Source: JBHOQS01 sp042408875
GTDB lineage: Bacteria; Chloroflexota; UBA11872; JBHOQS01
DNA length: 64,000 nucleotides
NCBI GenBank assembly: GCA_042408875.1
Contig: JBHOQS010000018.1
Location: 62,001-126,000, forward strand
Direction: 5' to 3'
This document shows, one piece after another, positions 15,094 to 25,473 of this stretch. Position 1 is the stretch's first letter. Each line of letters starts with the position of its first letter. Under the pieces are notes generated by a model. It searched no databases. It had not been told where the DNA came from and saw only the letters and a program-made list of their open reading frames with translations. The position numbers and the translations under genes are program-made.

Positions 15094-16818
15094 CTACGTA
15101 GAGGGGCCCAGGCCGGGCTGTCGGGGAGGCTGCGGCCAGGGGGCTGGCTCGACGAGGCGGCAGCGGAACGCATAGGCGATCGCGTCGGCCCGGCTGTGCG
15201 CGCCGATCTTGGCATAGACGTTGGCGATGTGGCGCTCGACGGTGCGCACACTGAGGACGAGCTGCCGGGCGATCTCCAGGTTGCTCTGGCCTGCTGCCAG
15301 GAGGCGCAACACCTCGATCTCCCGAGGGGTCAGTCCGGCGGCGTGGGGACCAGCGGCAGTGTCGGTAGCGGGGGCCTGCGACGCTGGAAGCAATGCTGCC
15401 GCGTGGGCGGCCTCCCATGCGGCGCCGAGGCGTTGCAGCGCGTCCCGCGCGGCTGCAGCCTCCCGCGCGGCAGCAGCATCCCTGCCCAGCATCCGTAGCA
15501 CTCGGGCGAGCTCGATGCGGGTGCGCGCAGTCTCGAACGGTGCCGGGCTGCGCTCGAAGAGGTCGCTGGCATCCTCCAGAGAGCGGCGGGCACTATCATA
15601 GGCGCCCGCGGCGGCGGCCAGGAGCCCGGCGGCGAAGCTTGCAGAGGCACGCAGCGGGTCTGTGCCCACTCGCTGCGCGAGGGTCTGGAGCTCGGCCGCC
15701 GCGGCCGCCGCACGTTCCAGATCGCCCAGCGTAGCCAGTGCGCGCACGTACAGCTCCAAGCCAACACCCCGGTCGGCGCGGTGCTAGAGCGAGATACGAC
15801 GCAGGTACCGGTCGGCCAGGTCGGCCGCTGAGGTAGCATCGCCCTGATCGAGGGCGACGGCAGCGCGGCTGAGCAGGGCAAGCGGATGTGGCTCAGCCTG
15901 TCGCAAGAGCGCCTCGGCTTCCTCGAAGCGGCCCTGGCGGCGGCGAAGCTCCCCCAGCCGGGCGAGGGCGCCCCGGGCATCGTCAGGCATGATGGGCTCC
16001 AGCGCGCGGGTGACGGCAAGCAGTTCCGCCTCAGCCTCGGCCCAGGCTCCGCGCCATAGCAGCACGCCAGCGTAGTACGTGCGGCACACCGCGAAGGGCG
16101 AGCGCAGTCCCCAGTGGGCGCACAGCGCCTTCAGCCGGTGGCACCACTGCACCGCCCGATCGTAGTCGCCCACCGCCTCGCAGGCGGTGAGGAGGAAGCA
16201 GCAAGTATCGCAGATAGCGTTCAGGTTGCGTAGCTCTCCGCCCAGCACCGCTGCTGTCGCTGCATCCACCCGGCGCATGCCCTCGGCCACGTCGCCCTCA
16301 TCAACCATGGCCAGCCCTTCGAGCGCCAGGGCGAGCATCTCCAGATCGGACATACCCAGCGCACGCCCAACTGCTACCGCTTCGGCGCTGTGCTACCGGG
16401 CGGCGGCCGGATCGCTCAGGTACGCCAGCGCCTGGTAGCCATCCCAGAGCGCCAGCCAGCCATGCTCTTCCGCGAGGTCGAGGCCGGCCAGCAGGCGGCG
16501 AGCGAGCTGGAGCCAGCCGTTCGCCACTGCCCCTTCGCCCCAGTACGCCAGGTACGTGTGCGCCAGCATGCCCGCCCCGCGGGCCGCCCCGCGGGGATCC
16601 TAGCGCTCCCGGTACATCTGGTAGGCGCGCTGGCGCACCTTGGTAGCGGTCGTGATCTCATTGAGCCATTCCGCGGCTGTGGCCAGGCCCTCCAGCGCCT
16701 CCGGCGTGGCATGCTGCTGCACGGCCGCCTCGAAGCAGGCGCGGGCCTCCTCCCAGGCGCCGCGGGCCAGCGCCATATACCCGTCATGCACTGCGGCGTC
16801 GGCGTCAGCCATCGTCAT
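15094..16818 (-). pseudogene. LuxR-family TPR regulator interrupted by three in-frame TAG codons
   Basis: One reading frame from ATG 16818 to the stop before 15094 encodes a roughly 575-residue regulator: TPR-like helical repeats (from MALARGAWEEARACFEAA on) and a C-terminal LuxR HTH (LTPREIEVLRLLAAGQSNLE, RTVERHIANVYAKIGAHSRA). It is interrupted by TAG at 16602-16600, 16395-16393 and 15786-15784. There is no frameshift, and the pieces (72, about 68, 202 and 230 residues) join in one phase. All three stops are amber. TAG is a normal terminator for other genes here (gyrA, DUF1003). It follows the sugar-binding protein gene by 48 bp, so it was probably the local regulator. Decay is the simplest reading; readthrough cannot be excluded. 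Confidence 0.75.
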
Positions 16819-16866
16819 GCCACCGCCGGGCGTCCTGAAGCACGTCCCTCCATCATCAGGAGCGCG

Positions 16867-18258
16867 TTACGCCGGCTTGTTCGCCAGCGCAGCATTGATC
16901 ACGGGCACAGCGGCGCGCAGCGCCTCGGCGGCGCCCCTGTTGCCCTCCCAGATGTCGGTAAGCGCCGCATTCAGTGCCTTGCCAGCATCCGCCGCGGCGT
17001 AGCCGGGTAGGATGGGGCGCTCACGGTCGCTGAGGAGCGCCTGGAAGAAGACTTTTCCGTAGTTGCGCGGGATGGTGCCGGTGGCGGCCAGCCGGTCCAG
17101 GTTGCGGTTCACCTCGGGGTCTTTGATCGTGGTGATGTAGTTGGGCAGGTTGGCCCGCAGGTTCGCGCCGGTCTGCATGACCACCTGGCGCTCCCGCTCC
17201 GGGCCCCACATGAAGAGGGTGAGCGCCCAGCTCTGCTCGATCAGCTTACTCACGCGGGCGATGCAGATGCCGCCCGACCAGGTGATGCCGCCATTGGTGC
17301 CGGCGGGACCCTTCGGCAGGGGCGCTACATCCCACTGGAACTGGGCGTTCTTCATGATGTCCGGCACGCGCCAGCTCCCCGACATCACCATGGGGAAACG
17401 CACCGGTGCCTTGTAGAACATCTCCCATACGCTGAAGCCCTGGTACTGCGACTGCTTCGGCGCGATGCCGCGGCGATGGATCAGATCGGCGTACCACTGG
17501 ATGCCGTTGTACGCTGCCGGCTGGTCCAGCAGGCACTTCGTCATGTTGAACGGCTTGTCGTAGACCTCCCCGCCGTTCGCCCAGACCCACGGTTCAAAGA
17601 ATGAGTTCACCCAGCCCAGGCCCCACTGCGCTACCTCGCCGCCGGGGCTGCGCTCCGTGAGCGCCCGCGCTGTCTCCAGCAGGTCATCCCAGGTCCAGCC
17701 CTCGGCCGGCAGCTTCACGCCGGCGCGATCGAAGGCATCTTTGTTGTAGAAGATCCCGATATTCACCGGCCCGTTGGGAAACTCGACGATCTTGCCATCG
17801 TAGGTGTACTGGCTCTGCAATGAGGGGAGCATATCGTTCCAGCGTGCTTTTGCCGCATCGCGCTTCACCAGCGGGGTCAGGTCGACCATCGCTCCCTGCT
17901 GGACGAAGGGATCGAGCTGCGAGCGGTCGAGCGCGAAAATGTCGGGCGGGTCATTCGCCACGATCATTGACGTGAGCTTATCCAGGTAGGAGACGCCGCT
18001 GGGGATGGCCATCAGCTCGACCTTCACGCCGGGGTGCTTGGCGCTGAACTCGTCCCAGACTTGCTGATAGACCTCGTCGCGGGGACGGTCCCAGTGCAGG
18101 TAGCGGATGGTGCCCGGCTTGAGCTGGGCCGGGGCGCTCTCCCCCACCCCGGCCGGCGGCTTAGGCGTGCAGGCCCAGCTCAGCGCCGGAAGTGCAGCAG
18201 CCACCGTGATGAGGCTGCGCCGGGTAGTAGCTCGACGCGATTGTGCTGACTGAAACAT
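16867..18258 (-). CDS. ABC transporter sugar-binding lipoprotein (Tat-type signal)
   Basis: A 463-residue extracellular solute-binding protein of the sugar-binding family 1 type. The signal has twin arginines, a hydrophobic core and a lipobox ending LSWAC with Cys30, so it is probably exported by Tat and anchored as a lipoprotein. The family region includes IRYLHWDRPRDEVYQQVWDE, NDPPDIFALDRSQL and WTWDDLLETARAL. The ATG at 18258 has GCGGAGGAAAC upstream, which excludes the longer frame. It lies after the aldo/keto reductase gene. No permease or ATPase accompanies it, so it must work with components encoded elsewhere. The substrate is probably an oligosaccharide. Confidence 0.9.
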   Translation of the reverse strand: MFQSAQSRRATTRRSLITVAAALPALSWACTPKPPAGVGESAPAQLKPGTIRYLHWDRPRDEVYQQVWDEFSAKHPGVKVELMAIPSGVSYLDKLTSMIVANDPPDIFALDRSQLDPFVQQGAMVDLTPLVKRDAAKARWNDMLPSLQSQYTYDGKIVEFPNGPVNIGIFYNKDAFDRAGVKLPAEGWTWDDLLETARALTERSPGGEVAQWGLGWVNSFFEPWVWANGGEVYDKPFNMTKCLLDQPAAYNGIQWYADLIHRRGIAPKQSQYQGFSVWEMFYKAPVRFPMVMSGSWRVPDIMKNAQFQWDVAPLPKGPAGTNGGITWSGGICIARVSKLIEQSWALTLFMWGPERERQVVMQTGANLRANLPNYITTIKDPEVNRNLDRLAATGTIPRNYGKVFFQALLSDRERPILPGYAAADAGKALNAALTDIWEGNRGAAEALRAAVPVINAALANKPA

Positions 18259-18359
18259 AGTTTCCTCCGCGATCCGTTCGCATGTGCCCTGCGTGGGCGC
18301 TGGATTAGCGGGCGTTGCCAGGCTCTCTTCATCCGCTCCTTCCGCGAGAGCGTTTCTGT

Positions 18360-18396
18360 CCGCCACCGGCCCATCCGCCACCGGCCCATCCGCCAC
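18360..18396. repeat. 15-bp tandem repeat upstream of sugar-binding gene
   Basis: CCGCCACCGGCCCAT is repeated head to tail at 18360-18374 and 18375-18389, with a partial third copy to about 18396. It lies in the leader between the aldo/keto reductase stop and the sugar-binding protein start. It looks like a slippage-prone minisatellite; no function is evident. Confidence 0.7.
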
Positions 18397-18407
18397 AGGG
18401 ACGAAGC

Positions 18408-19328
18408 TCATGACTTCCAGCCGGCCTGGATTTCACGTACCTGCGCCAGCTCCTGCGGGTCCAGGCCTCGGCCGTTCGAGGCCGCCACGTTCTCCTCGAG
18501 CTGGGCGATCGTGCGAGCACCCGGGATGGCGCAGGATACGCCTGGGTGGTTGAGCGCAAACTGTAACGCTACCTGGCCCAGCGTCCGGCCAGGGCGCTCC
18601 AGGAAGCGAAACTGCTCCACGCGGGCCAGCCGCTGTTGGAGCTCCGCTCCGCGCGGGCGGCGCCATTGCTGCTCCGGAGGGAGCTCCTGACCCGGCGGGA
18701 ACTTACCGGTCAAAAGACCACGCGCCAGCGGCGTGCGCACGGTGATGCCGATATCATGCTGCATCGCTAGGGGCAAGAGTTCCTGCTCGGCTTCCAGGTC
18801 CAGCAGATTATAGTTGATCTGTAACACGTCAAAGAGCCCGTGCCTGATACACCAGATCCCTGAGGCCTCGTCGCTGGTGGAGATGCCTAGCCAGCGCACC
18901 TTGCCCTGCTCTTTGAGCTTCAACAGCGCCTCGGCCCAGTCGTTCTGCTCGAGCTGCTGCACCGTAGGGCTGTGGAGCTGGTAGACATCGATGTAGTCGC
19001 GGCGCAGGCGGCGCAGGCTGTGCTCGACCTCGCGCAGGATAGTCGCTGCCGAGAACTCGCGGTTCGGGTAGTCGTTCGTCATCACCGGTACGCCGACCTT
19101 GGTGGCGAAATAGACCGGCTCTCTGGCCGCCACGATCCCGAGCACCTCTTCGCTGCGGCCCTGGTTGTAGCTGTTGCTGGTATCGAAAAAGTTGATGCCG
19201 AGATCGAGGGCGCGCCGCACCAGTGGGTACCAGTCTTCCAAGGTCGTGCCGGGGTCACCGATGCGGTTGCAGCCGAGCGAGATCTCCGAGACGTGCAGGC
19301 CGATACGGCCCAGGCGGCGGTAGTGCAT
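18408..19328 (-). CDS. Aldo/keto reductase
   Basis: A 306-residue NAD(P)H-dependent oxidoreductase of the AKR superfamily. The catalytic tetrad is visible: Asp49 in FFDTSNSY, Tyr54, Lys77 in ATKVGV and His119 in VYQLHS. The cofactor region near the C-terminus (SCAIPGARTIAQLEEN) is typical. Such enzymes reduce or oxidise sugar aldehydes and ketones. The ATG at 19328 follows GAAGGGGGG. It lies between a secreted glycoside hydrolase (135 bp upstream) and a sugar-binding lipoprotein, so it probably handles the sugar released and imported by them. Confidence 0.92.
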   Translation of the reverse strand: MHYRRLGRIGLHVSEISLGCNRIGDPGTTLEDWYPLVRRALDLGINFFDTSNSYNQGRSEEVLGIVAAREPVYFATKVGVPVMTNDYPNREFSAATILREVEHSLRRLRRDYIDVYQLHSPTVQQLEQNDWAEALLKLKEQGKVRWLGISTSDEASGIWCIRHGLFDVLQINYNLLDLEAEQELLPLAMQHDIGITVRTPLARGLLTGKFPPGQELPPEQQWRRPRGAELQQRLARVEQFRFLERPGRTLGQVALQFALNHPGVSCAIPGARTIAQLEENVAASNGRGLDPQELAQVREIQAGWKS

Positions 19329-19463
19329 TCCCCCTTCTCTCCCCCCTCTCACCGTCATGCCGCAGGGGCAGACCAGAGGCAGACTGCCCCACAGGATGTC
19401 CAGCAGGACGTCCCGCAATGCAGTCTAGGACGGAGCAGCGGAGAGGTCAACCGCCAGTCGGGG

Positions 19464-22400
19464 CTAGCCCTCGCAGGTTACGGACAGCAGGTGCTGGTAG
19501 CCGGCGCTGTAGGAGATCGTTAACGTGCGGTTCGCTGTGGAGACGACGTACTCGCCGGGGTGAAGCGCCCGGCCGTCGAGCTGGACGGAGGAGGGGCGAC
19601 TACACGCCAGGGTCATCTGGCCAGGCACGCCCTCCGGGCTATAGGCGGTCACGAGCAGGCGCATGGCCGGGCGGCCATCTCGCGTGACCGGCAGCGCCCG
19701 CTGGGTGAACGAGCTGGGCGTCCACATCACCCCCGGCGTGCTGCGCAACAAAAGCAGGCGGAAGCTCTTGGGCGGGAGCACCAGCTCCAGCTTGTCTTTA
19801 GCCGTCCGGTAGTGCTCCGTGGCGGTATCGAAGAGTGTGTAGGTGCGATGCGGATCAAGGCCTAGATCGGCAAGCTGGAGCTGCACGCGCTTTGGTTTCG
19901 TCTCCCGGTTGATCAACCCCAGATAGGTCATGCCATCCAGCGTGGTGGCAACATAGGTGGGGGCGAAGGGGGAGTCGGTGCGGGTGTCGCCACCCTGGAA
20001 GGCGTTGTAGTGCGCCAGCCGGCTGCGCAGCATGGCCAGCGTGCGGGCATCCATCGCCGCTAGGTCGAAGCTCAGCGTCGTCCGTGCGCCGAGCGCCAGG
20101 CCGGCCTCCAGCCAGTTGAGTAGGAGCAGACGCTGGGCCGGATCGGTCGGGTCCTCTGCCCGTGCCGAGCCGATGTCGGCGCGCTCGCCCAGTACCAGCA
20201 TCTGGATCACTCCGTAGTCTAGGTGCTCCAGCAGCCCGCCGGCCGGATAGCGATTGGTGAAAGCAGGGTAATCATCGCCATAAATAAATGTATGCACATA
20301 CGGCGCAGCATAGGCCGGCGTGGCGCCGCTCTGGACGTACACCTCAGGATTTAATGCAGCGATAGTGCGCCAGATCGACCGAATGATCTGCAGCGCCGGC
20401 ACGAGTGGACGGCTGCGAGCGCGCTCCTCGGCCACCGGGTCAAGCTGCCGCCAGGCGCGCTGCAGGAGCACGCCGCGATCGGCATCGGCCAGGCCATCGA
20501 TGAACAGGCCATCGGCGCCGTACTCCACGAAGTAGCGGTGGAGGAGCGCCTCCATGTAGGCGCGCAGTTCGGGGTTCTCGTAGTCGTAGAGGTACGCCTC
20601 CGCCGGCCGGCCCTCGATATCATAGCGATCATCGCCGGGCAGCGGCCCCAACTGGATGAGCCAGTCAGGGTGCGCGTCGATGATGCCCTTCAAGCCCATC
20701 CAATTGTTCTCGCGGAGTTCATTGTCGAGATACGGCGTAGAGAGGTACATGATCAGGCGGATGCCGTGGGCGTGAGCATAGTCCACCAAGGCCCGAATGC
20801 CACTGGGGAATTTCTCTTCGTCTACAGTCATCCAGTCGGCGCCCTCGCGCCCTTCGGCGACGTACCAGCCCGCATCAAGGAAGATGTGCCACGGGCCGAG
20901 GTCGGCCAGGTACTGGGCGATGTAGTCGATCTGCCGGCGTACAGCCGCTTCGGTCACGTTGATGCCGGCGGCGTACCAGCTTCCCCACTGGAGCTTCACC
21001 CAGGCCGGCAGCGGCGCTGGCGGGTGGAGCTGGGCCATGATGCGCCGGTACTCTGCCAGCGCGGCCCGCGGGTCGTTCGTCTCTACCGGCTGGATGAGGA
21101 GGCGTGGCGCCTGCATCGCCGGGCCAGGCGCCGCGCCGTGACCGGACGGGAGCACAGCGGGGTACGGCAGCTCATAGGTGAAGGCAGCTAGCCCGCCCGG
21201 TGAGTCTTGCCTGGCGCGGAAGAACGGAGCTGCCTCTGTTGGATCGAGCGGCGCCAGCACCAGGCCAACCGGTCGGTTCTCCGAGTACAGGAAGAGCGGT
21301 CGTCCTGGCGAGGCATGGTCGCCACGGGCGATGCCGTCCGGATAGATGAGGCCTTGTCGCACGCGGTTTTGATCGGTAAAGTACGCCGTGGCGCGCAGGC
21401 CGGGGAGGGCCACCCCGTAGCCCGCTGTTGCGCTCTGCTCATCGAAGTAGCGCAGGGTGCGCACGACGAAGCCCTCAGGTGCCCGCGGCACGACGAGCTG
21501 GACGGTAAGGTACGGGCGCCGGTAGTAGGCGCCGACGCGGAGCTCTACCTGCGCGGCCTGGTCGGGGAGGTAGCCGCGCAGCGTGAGCATCTCCCCCTCA
21601 CCGAGCACGGGATCGCGCAGCCCGGCCCGCTCGACGGTGTCCAGCGCAGCATCACGGGCGAAGGTGAGCCAGTCTCCGGCGCTGGTCTGGACGGCAGGGA
21701 ACAGGCCACGGGCAAGCAGCCGTTGGGTGGCGGTGTCCAGCAATGCCAGAGACGGCCACGCCGGCTCGCCGCCGGGGCGGGGCTCTGCGGCTCGCTCGAC
21801 CAGTACGCCGATGCGCCCGCCGGCAAGCCCAATGCCGACCGGCGGGAGGTCTTCCGCGGCAACGCGCGTAGGCAGGAACGGTGCACCGCCGGCTAGCGCG
21901 GCGAAGAGGCGCTCCTCCACTGCCCGCAGGTCCGGGCCCGGGCGGGCAGATGCCGGCTCGACCTCCTGGCGCGTCCGGACCGGCTGGCTGCCGCGGCGGA
22001 GCAGCACCGGCTCGCCCCAGACCGCGTAGGTGGGCGCCAGGTCAGGAGCCAGCGGCTCCGCGCGCAAGAGCAGCCGCTGCACGCCGGTCAGGCCGACCTG
22101 CACCGGCTGCGGCAGGTCACCGGGGAGTAGCGGCTCGCTGGAGAACAATTCGCGGCCATCGCCGAAGATCCGGAAGCGCACGGCGCCGCGCTCGCCTGCC
22201 GGAAGCGAGTCGTCGGCCACACCGACTACCGCGGAGAGTGCCTCGTACCGCCCTTCGAGGGCGTATTCGATCTCCGAGGGAGCGTACACGCCGATGCCGC
22301 GCTCCAGCAGCATGCCGCCCACCCACAAGGGGCGGTCGGTGAAGCTGGCATCGATGCGCGGCAGAGGATCATCGCCCACTGCCGGCCAGTTGGTCACAGC

Positions 22401-22529
22401 GCGCACCCATGGCAGTGCTGTGAGCGGCACCGGCGCTGCCCGAGTCTCCGTGGCCGGGGGCAACAACATCGCCAGCAGGGCCAGGCAGGCCAGGATGATC
22501 CCGAGGGAGCGCCTCATCCACTGAAGCAT
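19464..22529 (-). CDS. Secreted NPCBM-domain alpha-galactosidase-like glycoside hydrolase
   Basis: A roughly 1021-residue secreted protein. After a signal peptide (about 1-32, ending TRAAP) comes an NPCBM carbohydrate-binding domain (about 38-190; RPLWVGGMLLERGIGVYAPS, VVGVADD). A middle beta-rich region leads to a clan GH-D-like TIM barrel (about 480-760) with WHIFLDAGWY, GIRLIMYLSTPYLDNE and GADGLFIDGLADAD, whose Asp (about 673) is a candidate acid/base. A beta-sandwich closes the protein. I infer alpha-galactosidase-type activity on plant or microbial galactosides. Start choice is open: GTG 22580, ATG 22529 or ATG 22517; I chose 22529 because it gives a compact signal peptide. It heads the operon with the reductase and sugar-binding genes. 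Confidence 0.82.
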   Translation of the reverse strand: MLQWMRRSLGIILACLALLAMLLPPATETRAAPVPLTALPWVRAVTNWPAVGDDPLPRIDASFTDRPLWVGGMLLERGIGVYAPSEIEYALEGRYEALSAVVGVADDSLPAGERGAVRFRIFGDGRELFSSEPLLPGDLPQPVQVGLTGVQRLLLRAEPLAPDLAPTYAVWGEPVLLRRGSQPVRTRQEVEPASARPGPDLRAVEERLFAALAGGAPFLPTRVAAEDLPPVGIGLAGGRIGVLVERAAEPRPGGEPAWPSLALLDTATQRLLARGLFPAVQTSAGDWLTFARDAALDTVERAGLRDPVLGEGEMLTLRGYLPDQAAQVELRVGAYYRRPYLTVQLVVPRAPEGFVVRTLRYFDEQSATAGYGVALPGLRATAYFTDQNRVRQGLIYPDGIARGDHASPGRPLFLYSENRPVGLVLAPLDPTEAAPFFRARQDSPGGLAAFTYELPYPAVLPSGHGAAPGPAMQAPRLLIQPVETNDPRAALAEYRRIMAQLHPPAPLPAWVKLQWGSWYAAGINVTEAAVRRQIDYIAQYLADLGPWHIFLDAGWYVAEGREGADWMTVDEEKFPSGIRALVDYAHAHGIRLIMYLSTPYLDNELRENNWMGLKGIIDAHPDWLIQLGPLPGDDRYDIEGRPAEAYLYDYENPELRAYMEALLHRYFVEYGADGLFIDGLADADRGVLLQRAWRQLDPVAEERARSRPLVPALQIIRSIWRTIAALNPEVYVQSGATPAYAAPYVHTFIYGDDYPAFTNRYPAGGLLEHLDYGVIQMLVLGERADIGSARAEDPTDPAQRLLLLNWLEAGLALGARTTLSFDLAAMDARTLAMLRSRLAHYNAFQGGDTRTDSPFAPTYVATTLDGMTYLGLINRETKPKRVQLQLADLGLDPHRTYTLFDTATEHYRTAKDKLELVLPPKSFRLLLLRSTPGVMWTPSSFTQRALPVTRDGRPAMRLLVTAYSPEGVPGQMTLACSRPSSVQLDGRALHPGEYVVSTANRTLTISYSAGYQHLLSVTCEG

Positions 22530-22931
22530 TCTTACGTCAACTGTCCGTCGAGCCTGACGCGCGTGTGCGCGCCCCTGCACTTCCAGCCTAGCATGTACGG
22601 TAGCAGAGCCGGGTAAGAGGAAGATAAGGGTGCTGTAAAAGATGGGTGAAAGCGGTTGGAGATAGGATGTTCGGTGTAGCTAACAAGTACGAGCGCACGT
22701 TCTCGCGACGGTTTACATGGTCGCGCTCACCGCACTGGGGGCCGGTCGGCACAGTGCATGCGTAGCCCCAACCGCTACAGGCGCTGCACAAGTCCACCAC
22801 ATGGCAGACGGCAAACACCAGACCGGCGCTGCTGAGTACGTGAACCTAGAGTCCAGATCAACCGCACCCAAGGGGGCGTCACGTGAGAGATAACGGGGCA
22901 TTATCTGGATCGGCGCGGTAGCATGGCCTGG
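22530..22931. other. 402-bp intergenic region without a gene
   Basis: This separates two minus-strand genes and must hold the promoter of the NPCBM hydrolase and the end of the MFS-spermidine synthase transcript. I see a purine-rich stretch on the plus strand (22605-22670) but no confident promoter, hairpin or RNA gene. Short frames on both strands lack homology and ribosome sites. Confidence 0.5.
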
Positions 22932-25322
22932 CTAGTCGCGCAGCAGGCTGCGCGGGTTTCGGCTGAAACGAGTGAGATCAGGCGGCTCTTTTTGCGGGGG
23001 CAGCGAGCGGAAGTACTCGATCAGCGGGCGGTCGTCAGTGATGATCGGCCCCGGGCCGGCGTAGCTGCGCAGCTCGGCGTCGGTGGCGGCGAACCAGCCG
23101 ATGATCTGCGCGCTGTTCGTCACACCGACCTTTGCCAGTGCCTCGCGTACCTGCGGATCGCGCAGCTTTGCCTCCAGCACGCCGCGGTCGATGGTAATGG
23201 GCTGTTTTGAGCCGATCAGCAGGTCACCGCTGAACCACAGGGTCACATGAGGGAAGGCCTCCAGGAACGTCCGCATGATCAGCTTGTATTCGAAGTCTGA
23301 GAACGGCGCCAGCCACTGCACCATCAGGCCGTCGTCTTCCAGCGCGTTGTAGGCGAGGCGGTAGTACTCCACCGCATAGAGGCTGTTGCTTCCGGCGTCC
23401 CACGGCCGGATGATATCGCCGGCGATGACGTCATAGCGCCGGTCAGTCAGCAGCAGGAAGTTGCGGGCGTCGTCGATGTGTAAGTGCACGTTCGGCCGGT
23501 TGAGCACATCCCCGTTGAGCGAGCGCCAGTAGCGCACGGCCTGCACGACGCCATCGGAGAGTTCAACGGCGTCGATGCGGGCCTGGGGGTAGCTGGCTGC
23601 GGCAGCGGCGGTGGTTCCTCCGCCAATACCCACGATCAGCACGTTGCGCGGGTCGCGATGCAGGAGCATCGGCAGATGCCCGATCAAGGCGTGAAAGCGC
23701 ACCAGCTCCGGGTCATCGGAGGCCTGGCCGCGGCTATTGGTGTACATGGTCGTGACGCCATTGGGCCCTTTGACCAGGGAGACTGTGTTCTCCAGGGCCT
23801 CGCGATACCACAGCACCTGCGAATCCGGGAACCGGGCGCGGAAGATGCGCGCGTACATGTCCGGGGCGGTGCGGGTGAGATGGAGCGAGGGCAGGACCAG
23901 CACCAGGACCAGCAGGGCGCGCACGAGGAGGTGCGTGCGTGTGGCGGCGGCCAGGAGCGCGAGCCCGAGGGCGAGGTTGCCAAATCCCAGGATGAACAGG
24001 CTCCTCTGGCTGCCGGCAAGCGGCACCAGCAGGAAGCCGGCCAGGTACGAGCCGAAGATCGCCCCGAAGACGTTGACCGAATAGATGCGACCAATGCGTC
24101 CGCCTACATCCGCCCGGCCTTCAGTGTACACCCGCGCTGCCACCGGGAACGTCGCTCCAAGCAGGAGCATAGCTGGCAGCACCGTCACCGCGGCGATTAG
24201 CGCCATGGTGCCCTCTTCGGTCTGCATGAGACTGCCGATGAGCGGTAGGGGACGCAGCCGGTCGATGATGGCGTTCATTTCTGCCAGCGCATGGACCGAG
24301 GCGATGGCGCAGATGGCCACCACCAGCTCGATCAGGCCGAACACCAGCACCCAGTTGAGCTGCCGGCCCATCAGCGGCGTCACCAGGTAGCTTCCCAGCG
24401 CGATGCCCAGCAGGACGGTGGTAAGCATCAGGGTGAAGGCGTAGATCGATGAGTTGAAGAATAACGCCAGCACCCGGGACCACACGACCTCGTAGGCGAG
24501 CGAGATCCCGCCGGAGATGCCATAGGCCCAGAACACCACGCTGACCGCAAGCGCGGGATAGGGTGGCGCGGCCGGTGCAGGCGCGGCCTCCTCAGGTGCC
24601 CCGGCGCCGGCTCGGTCTACGCCCCGGGCCGATGGAAACACGAACGAGAGGAGCACCGCCGCAACGCCAACAGCGATGTTAATAGTCGCGGCAGTATGAA
24701 TCGTCGCCGTCGTGCCGAACCCGCCGATGAGCACGAACCCGGCGGTGAAGCAGCCAACGATGGCTCCGGCGGTGTTGCAGGCATACAGCAGGCTGATGTT
24801 CGTGCCGTGTCCCTGCTCACGCAGGAACGACGAGCGGATGATGATAGGCAGGGTAGCGCCCATCAGGCTGGTCGGCACCAGCAGGATGCCGAAGGCCAGC
24901 GCCATGCGCGCCAGCCCGGCCAGCGCTTCCTGCCCCTGGAGGCCCAGGTGCAGCTGGCGATAGAAGCCCTGCAGCCAGGTGAAGGCCGCAGGAGTGGACA
25001 GGCCGGCCAGGCCGATGAGGACCTCGACGACCCCGTACAGCGCCAGCGGCCGGCGCACGCGATCGGCCGGCCGTCCGCCGGCGAAGCTCCCCAGCGCCAG
25101 TCCGGCCATGAAGGCGGCCAGCACGGTGCTAATGGCATGCACCGTCACGCCGAACGCCAGGCTGAGCATGCGCACCCAGACGACCTGGTAGATCAGGCCG
25201 CTGATACCGGAGCAGAAGAACAGCACGGCCAGGACAGCGAGCAAGAGCCAGCGCCGCGTGCCGGCCATGGGTAGGGCACGGCTGCGCGGAAGCGCTACGG
25301 CAGGGGCAGTGTCAGATCGCAT
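22932..25322 (-). CDS. Fused MFS-like membrane protein / spermidine synthase-like domain
   Basis: A 796-residue fusion. Residues about 25-490 form 12 or more TM helices of the MFS-like module found on these proteins (FFCSGISGLIYQVVWVRMLS start and duplicated half GISLAYEVVWSRVLALFF). Residues about 520-780 are a spermidine synthase/SAM-fold domain: IVGIGGGTTA (about 565), the acidic DAVEL strand end, IDDARNFLL and YDVIAGDI. Bona fide spermidine synthases have Asp at key amine-binding positions, so the true substrate here is uncertain. The start at 25322 lacks a strong ribosome site; ATG 25268 is an alternative. No obvious operon partner. Confidence 0.88.
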   Translation of the reverse strand: MRSDTAPAVALPRSRALPMAGTRRWLLLAVLAVLFFCSGISGLIYQVVWVRMLSLAFGVTVHAISTVLAAFMAGLALGSFAGGRPADRVRRPLALYGVVEVLIGLAGLSTPAAFTWLQGFYRQLHLGLQGQEALAGLARMALAFGILLVPTSLMGATLPIIIRSSFLREQGHGTNISLLYACNTAGAIVGCFTAGFVLIGGFGTTATIHTAATINIAVGVAAVLLSFVFPSARGVDRAGAGAPEEAAPAPAAPPYPALAVSVVFWAYGISGGISLAYEVVWSRVLALFFNSSIYAFTLMLTTVLLGIALGSYLVTPLMGRQLNWVLVFGLIELVVAICAIASVHALAEMNAIIDRLRPLPLIGSLMQTEEGTMALIAAVTVLPAMLLLGATFPVAARVYTEGRADVGGRIGRIYSVNVFGAIFGSYLAGFLLVPLAGSQRSLFILGFGNLALGLALLAAATRTHLLVRALLVLVLVLPSLHLTRTAPDMYARIFRARFPDSQVLWYREALENTVSLVKGPNGVTTMYTNSRGQASDDPELVRFHALIGHLPMLLHRDPRNVLIVGIGGGTTAAAAASYPQARIDAVELSDGVVQAVRYWRSLNGDVLNRPNVHLHIDDARNFLLLTDRRYDVIAGDIIRPWDAGSNSLYAVEYYRLAYNALEDDGLMVQWLAPFSDFEYKLIMRTFLEAFPHVTLWFSGDLLIGSKQPITIDRGVLEAKLRDPQVREALAKVGVTNSAQIIGWFAATDAELRSYAGPGPIITDDRPLIEYFRSLPPQKEPPDLTRFSRNPRSLLRD

Positions 25323-25473
25323 CGAGGGTGCGCCAGGCAGTATAGGCGTCGCTCTCCCTGAGCTCGTCCTGATAGTGAACAGCCGGACGTCTCCTGCTGT
25401 CTCTCCGTGTGAGCCTCGGTCTGTGCCGCCGGGTCTGCGCTGTTCCCAGCAATCCGGTCGCCGTCAGTATATC

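Noticed and set aside
15094..16818. Genome-wide reassignment of TAG as a sense codon
   Set aside because: TAG ends other clear genes here, including gyrA, DUF1003, the TatB-like gene and the first isomerase, so any readthrough would be gene-specific.
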